In this document: positions 59,599-64,000 of the stretch, piece after piece
How the letters are laid out: each line of letters opens with the position of its first letter
Position numbering within the stretch: position 1 is the first letter of the stretch
Assembly: GCA_009733575.1 (NCBI GenBank)
Contig: ML769472.1
Span: 128,990 to 192,989 of the forward strand
Length of the DNA: 64,000 bases
Direction: 5' to 3'
Source: Gymnopus androsaceus JB14
Taxonomy: Eukaryota; Basidiomycota; Agaricomycetes; Agaricales; Omphalotaceae
Notes under the pieces: model-generated
Seen by the model: the letters and a program-made list of their open reading frames with translations, nothing else
Told to the model about the DNA's origin: nothing
The model's database searches: none
Translations under genes and position numbers: made by a program

Positions 59599-59984
59599 GC
59601 AATACGACGAGTCGTTGACTTTCAATTCTAGGATATTCTCCATTCGACTCGGAATATGGCGTTGATCCTATTTAATTGGTCGTGTGCGTGTGCAGACTCA
59701 AAATGACACGGCTGCATAGACTCGGACGTCGCCGTAAGTCCCTTTAACGACCGATGAAAGATGCTAATACAATCGATTTTTAGTCCAAGCTTTCAAGATT
59801 TATCACTGATAAAAGTCTACACTTCTGCGGGACTTGTAGACGTTGCAATGATACTGTCTGAAACATTGGTGGAGAAAAAAGTCCCTAGTTCTCTTGACAA
59901 CTTGACTTGTCTACGTATTCATTTTCCTGGCTCAGCTTTGGACTTGTAGCATTAACTCGGAAGAACGGCGTTCTTCCTGCCACA

Positions 59985-60495
59985 CTCTCACCTTGGCCTG
60001 GCTCAAATCTCGGAAACTTTACCTCTGACGCGCAACCGTGACTATGATCAGTATATCCTGTTTATCTGTGTTCCTTGACCCGCGTCTGTAGTACATACTA
60101 GTGAAATATTGATATATAATATTACATGATTTACCTGAAACTGTGGCGCATGAATTCCAAGTACTTCAAGTTCGAAAGATCCGACCTCGGTTTGCACAAA
60201 ACCATTTTCATTAACCCGCGTCCGTGTACTAGTAAATATCCCCTTCACATGGTCGTACTCTCAGCTTGGGCTGGCTCGAATCTCGGAAACTTTACCCGTG
60301 GCGCGCAACCGTGACAATGATCAGTATATCCTATTTATCTCTATATGTTCATTGACCCGTGTCTGTAGTACTAGTGAATATCCTCTTTACATGTTATTAC
60401 ATCTTGTATAGTTTTACATGATTACCTGAAACTGTGGCGCTTCAAGTTCGAAAGATCCGACCTTGGTATGCACAAAACCATTCTCAAATGAGCAC
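59985..60495. repeat. Tandem duplication downstream of the ABC exporter
   Basis: Copies at about 59985-60215 and 60270-60490 share GCGCAACCGTGAC, ATGATCAGTATATCCT, TTACCTGAAACTGTGGCGC, TCAAGTTCGAAAGATCCGAC and TGCACAAAACCATT in order. They lie between the NRPS start and the 3' end of the ABC gene. No coding potential. Confidence 0.75.
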
Positions 60496-60559
60496 ATAAG
60501 ATAAAAATTCAGAGTCGAAATAGTACGTAAAATAACTAATTAGGAAATGTCAACTATAC

Positions 60560-63500
60560 CTACTGAGACTCCTCCCGCGGCCTTGATTCGGAACTAGTAT
60601 CATCTTTCAGCAACTGCGCTAATGGACCATCGTCATTCTTCAACAAATCTGCAGGAACTCCCACCTCCGCGATTTGTCCCTGTTCCAAGACAACGATTTG
60701 GTCGTAGTCGGTGATTGTATGGATGCGATGGGCGATAGTGATAACCGTAACACCTTTCAATGCTGAGCGGATGATTTCCTGTATGCTTCTATCAGTTTCC
60801 ATGTCAAGGTTCGCAGTAGCTTCGTCCAATATAACGATTTTGCTCTTGCGAAGCAGTGCACGACCAAGAGCTAGAAGTTGCATTTGGCCTTGCGAGAAAT
60901 CGTTCCCACTACTCGTCAATTCCTGATCGAGCTTATTGGGGAATTCTAGAGCAGTGCTCTTGAGCTAAGTGACACATGAGCTATTCAGTAGTATTATACT
61001 TGAGCAATGAGATCCTTACCTGAACAGCCTCAAGAGCTAGCCAAATCTCTTCGTCGGGCAATTTTCCAGACACGTCAAGGTTTTCTCGCAAGGTTCCTTC
61101 CAGGACAAAGGGATCCTGAGTTACAATTGCGATATTCTTGCGAAGGGTTTTGAGTGACAAGTCTTTTGTCGATAGACCATCAACTAAAATCACTGTTAGC
61201 AAGGAAGATTGACGAGAAATTCAAAGTACCTACTCATAATGCGCCCTTCAAAGCTGACGGCACGAAGTAATGCTAAGAAAGCGGTACTGAAATAGTTAAT
61301 TAGCAAGAATTACAAAAATATTGTAAGTGAAGCTCACCTCTTCCCCGATCCTGTACGTCCACACAAAGCCGTACGACTTCCAGCAGGAATATGGAATGAG
61401 ATCCCTTTCAAGACTGGCTCATCTTGGCCGTCATAGCGTGCAATCACATTGTCAAATGTGATCATTCCCGTAAGGCTCCAGTTCTGAATGGAATCTTTCG
61501 TGTCCTTTGGTTCCTCCGGTGTGAGCTCGCTATACTCGAGATTCCGCTCAACTGCAACAGCAGCAACCTCCGCCGTTGCCAAACTAACAAGCAGAAGGCT
61601 GACAGCCTCCTGAAGTGAAACTGCCTGGCTCATCGCAACCCCTAGTAAGCTCACGTTGGTGCTGTGGCGACCGAGAACGGCGATGAGCATTACAAAGGTG
61701 TTGATGATTGCTGTCAGATAGGCGACGGTGGTGTTCAACCAGATTCGGGTGACGTTGCTATAATGGTAAGTTCGTTGGGAAGGAGAGAGTAAGCTGGTGT
61801 TTCGGTCGATGAGAGCGTCCTCTGCACCAGCAGCTCGAATGGTAAAAAGGCCATTGACTTCAAGGGTTTCACTCGTGAGGGTGTATACAGGGGAATTGCT
61901 GGCAAGATCCAGGCGACGGAGCTGTCGAGATGTTGCCTGTTGGCAAGAGTTAGACAAGAATTATGTAGATGAGAGGGAAGACGTACAATGTAGAACTTTT
62001 GCACCAAGTAACACAAGAGTGCAACGACCACAACAACAATAGTGAGGTAAGGGACAGTAACAATAAGAATGATGATGCTGCCAATGATACCGAGACCCTG
62101 ATATGTGAGATCGTACATGGCAATAGGGAAGTCCGTGTCAATGAGGGTCATATCCTGACTGAAACGACTGATGATCTGTCCAGCGGTAGTCGAAGAGAAA
62201 AAGTGTAGAGGGCTGGCCAGCACAGCGGACATGGCACTCGCGTGAAGGTTGATCGACGCAAAGTTTGCGAGGATAGGTAAAGCATAGAAGAAAAGGGCGC
62301 TAATGGAAATGCTGAACAAAAGTTCGAATGCAGCGTAACCGCCGAGGTATTTTCCCAACATGACCCTCTGAAGTACTACGATCCCCATCTGACTGATGAG
62401 CGTCGTTGTACGAACTCCAGAACTGGAGATATACAGGAGTCAAGACCTGTAATGCCACCGAGAGAACGAGCATGAGAGTGTAGATAGCGATACGATGATA
62501 ACCTGATGCGCGAGAATAGTGCACATAGGTTGGAATCCGATGGCTCCAGAGTTGACCGTCTCAATGTCATGTGTATTGGGGCTTTCAGTATCGTTATGCT
62601 GTTTTTCGTTGTGAGTGTTATCTTCAAGCACGTCCTCATCGAGAATAGAGACTGGGACATCTGCCTCGTTGATTTCAATCACAACGTCTACTCCCTTCTT
62701 TTCCTTTACATGCAAGGAGGAGCTTGACATGGAGATCATCTCTTCGGAGGATGAGTTGTAGCTTAACATAATGCCAGTGTCGTTGAGGTCGATAATGGTA
62801 TCTGCTGCTTGGAGGTGCGAAGCTAGTACAGGTCCGAATTCAGAATGTTAGACATTTAAGAGTCACAAAATCTCACCATAATTTGTGGACTATCATCACG
62901 GTCTTTCCATGTAGCAAGCCTTGTGGTCCGAAAAGAGCCTTGAAGATACGTGTCAGAGGTGGTGCTATCCAGCGCAGATAGAGGATCATCAAAAACAAAG
63001 ATCTCCTTGCGTGTATAGAGCGCACGCGCAAGTGCCTAGCCAATAAATAAATTGATTAAACTTCGCTGAACTGTGGAATAAATCACATACGATTCTAGCT
63101 TGCTGACCGCCACTCAATTTATCTGCACTCGGACTGGTCACCGTCAGGCATGTTGGCAAAGTCTACATCAAGGGCACACGCTTTAACAACAGTGCGATAC
63201 CAGTGTGGATCCATCGAAGACACAAAAAGAATATTTTCTGCAAGCGTACGACTAGACTGAATCCAGGGCTTCTGTGAGCAGTAGGCAATAGAACCGCGAG
63301 TCCAAGGATATCTGATTTTTCCAGAAAGCACCGTCGTTTCTTGAAGCATGGTTGCTAGGAGGGTAGACTTTCCCTGAAATCGTGTTCAGCAAAAAGCAAA
63401 GAATGTACGTGAAAAGGTATACTTACGGATGCGACACGACCTACGATCATTGTGCATTTATTCAGAGGAAGTTGGAGGTTCACATTCTTCAGTACGGTTT

Positions 63501-64000
63501 TGTCTTCCCATCCAATTGTAGCATTGTCGAAAATAACTTCAGAACCAAGCGAGTTCAGGGACTGTAAAGATATGTCTCTGAGTCCCTTCTCGTATGGCTC
63601 CGATTCAGAACGATAAGTCGGAGATGAAACATCTTCTGATTCCGGATAGTTTAAAAATGTTTCAATACGTTCGATGCTTTGGTAGGATTTGACGACGCCA
63701 GGCCAGTATTGACCTGCCTGCATGAGGGGTGCGGCAACAACAGACATCACAGCATAAACTGTGAAGAGACGAGAAGTCCCTAGCGAATCAAATCCAGTGC
63801 CAAAGACGGAAACGATAGAATATGTTCTAAAGACAGATCTGTTAGTTCAAGGGAAATACACTCATTGAGCAATGGAAAGAACTCACGCAAGTGTCGCCAG
63901 CGAAAGGAAATTGCTCGTAACGCTGGTAAGAGCCACAACTTTACTAAATTGGATCCACATATGTTTCCTCGCAATAGTCTCTTTCTCCCGGGCATCTGCA
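60560..64000 (-). CDS. ABCC (MRP-type) multidrug/peptide exporter, 5' end outside window, frame-broken
   Basis: The order along the protein is TMD1 end (HMWIQFSKVVALTSVTSNFL), NBD1 with Walker A split by an intron (VGRVAS/GKSTLLATM), SIAYCSQKPWIQ, signature DKLSGGQQARIALARAL and FVFDDPLSALDST; an acidic linker; TMD2 (KYLGGYAAFELLFSISISAL, LHASAMSAVLASPLHFFSST, GQIISRFSQDMTLIDTDFPI); and NBD2 with Walker A CGRTGSGKS, QDPFVLEGTLRENLD, signature DFSQGQMQLLALGRALL, Walker B KIVILDEATANLD and H-loop IAHRIHTI. The stop is at 60560. These are full ABCC transporters, which export conjugates, peptides or drugs across the plasma or vacuolar membrane. Three net +1 breaks lie near 62355-62400, 62955-62965 and 63118-63135. 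It is the nearest gene to the NRPS and in the same orientation. Confidence 0.85.

Overview
The window looks like nuclear DNA of a mushroom-forming basidiomycete (Agaricomycetes). Genes are cut by many short GT-AG introns of about 45-60 nt. The gene families are typical of that class: small membrane proteins of the DUF6533/DUF6534 type, an F-box-like protein, TKL-type kinases, CBM19-like repeats, spherulin-4 proteins, an Agaricomycete P450 and a basidiomycete-style NRPS. I saw no rRNA, no convincing tRNA and no CRISPR. All gene models were read by eye, so exon borders are approximate.

Layout. 1-1850: a long near-perfect palindrome and two hAT-type elements with 8-bp target duplications. 2.1-4.7 kb: a membrane-anchored TKL kinase followed by an RRM-like coding stretch. 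5.0-8.1 kb: a graveyard of broken enzyme genes (GH105 hydrolase, MFS transporter, BAHD-type acyltransferase fragment). 8.7-10.4 kb: a membrane-anchored histidine acid phosphatase. 12.5-14.0 kb: an F-box-like gene with a hAT MITE upstream. 15.3-20.3 kb: a cytochrome P450 and an SRA-YDG (methylcytosine-reader fold) gene, with a second SRA-gene fragment on the far side of the P450. 20.6-25.4 kb: two multispanning membrane proteins. 25.8-31.2 kb: a hypothetical gene, a secreted lectin-like protein and a secreted protein with two CBM19-like repeats. 32.5-39.4 kb: two housekeeping genes, tRNA-dihydrouridine synthase and mannitol-1-phosphate 5-dehydrogenase, separated by about 3 kb of gene-poor DNA. 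39.7-44.0 kb: two tandem DUF6533-like membrane proteins. 44.9-48.4 kb: two spherulin-4 paralogues with a pogo-like MITE and promoter repeats between them. 48.9-51.8 kb: a tandem pair of degenerate-motif kinases. 52.2-58.5 kb: a dimodular NRPS (A-T-C-A-T-TE). 60.6-64 kb: the greater part of an ABCC (MRP-type) exporter running off the window end.

How the genes work together. The NRPS and the ABCC exporter lie in the same orientation with only repeat-bearing non-coding DNA between them. This makes a small peptide plus efflux locus the most interesting functional candidate. The P450 and acyltransferase remnants are too far away (about 35 kb or more) to assign to it.

Caution. At least eight reading-frame breaks occur in genes that otherwise look conserved (GH105 twice, one kinase, NRPS twice, ABC exporter three times). 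All are net +1 shifts, and the two arms of the terminal palindrome differ mostly by single-base indels. This pattern fits insertion-biased long-read error and a foldback contig end at least as well as true pseudogenes. The in-frame TGA codons in GH105 and MFS are substitutions and look like genuine decay.
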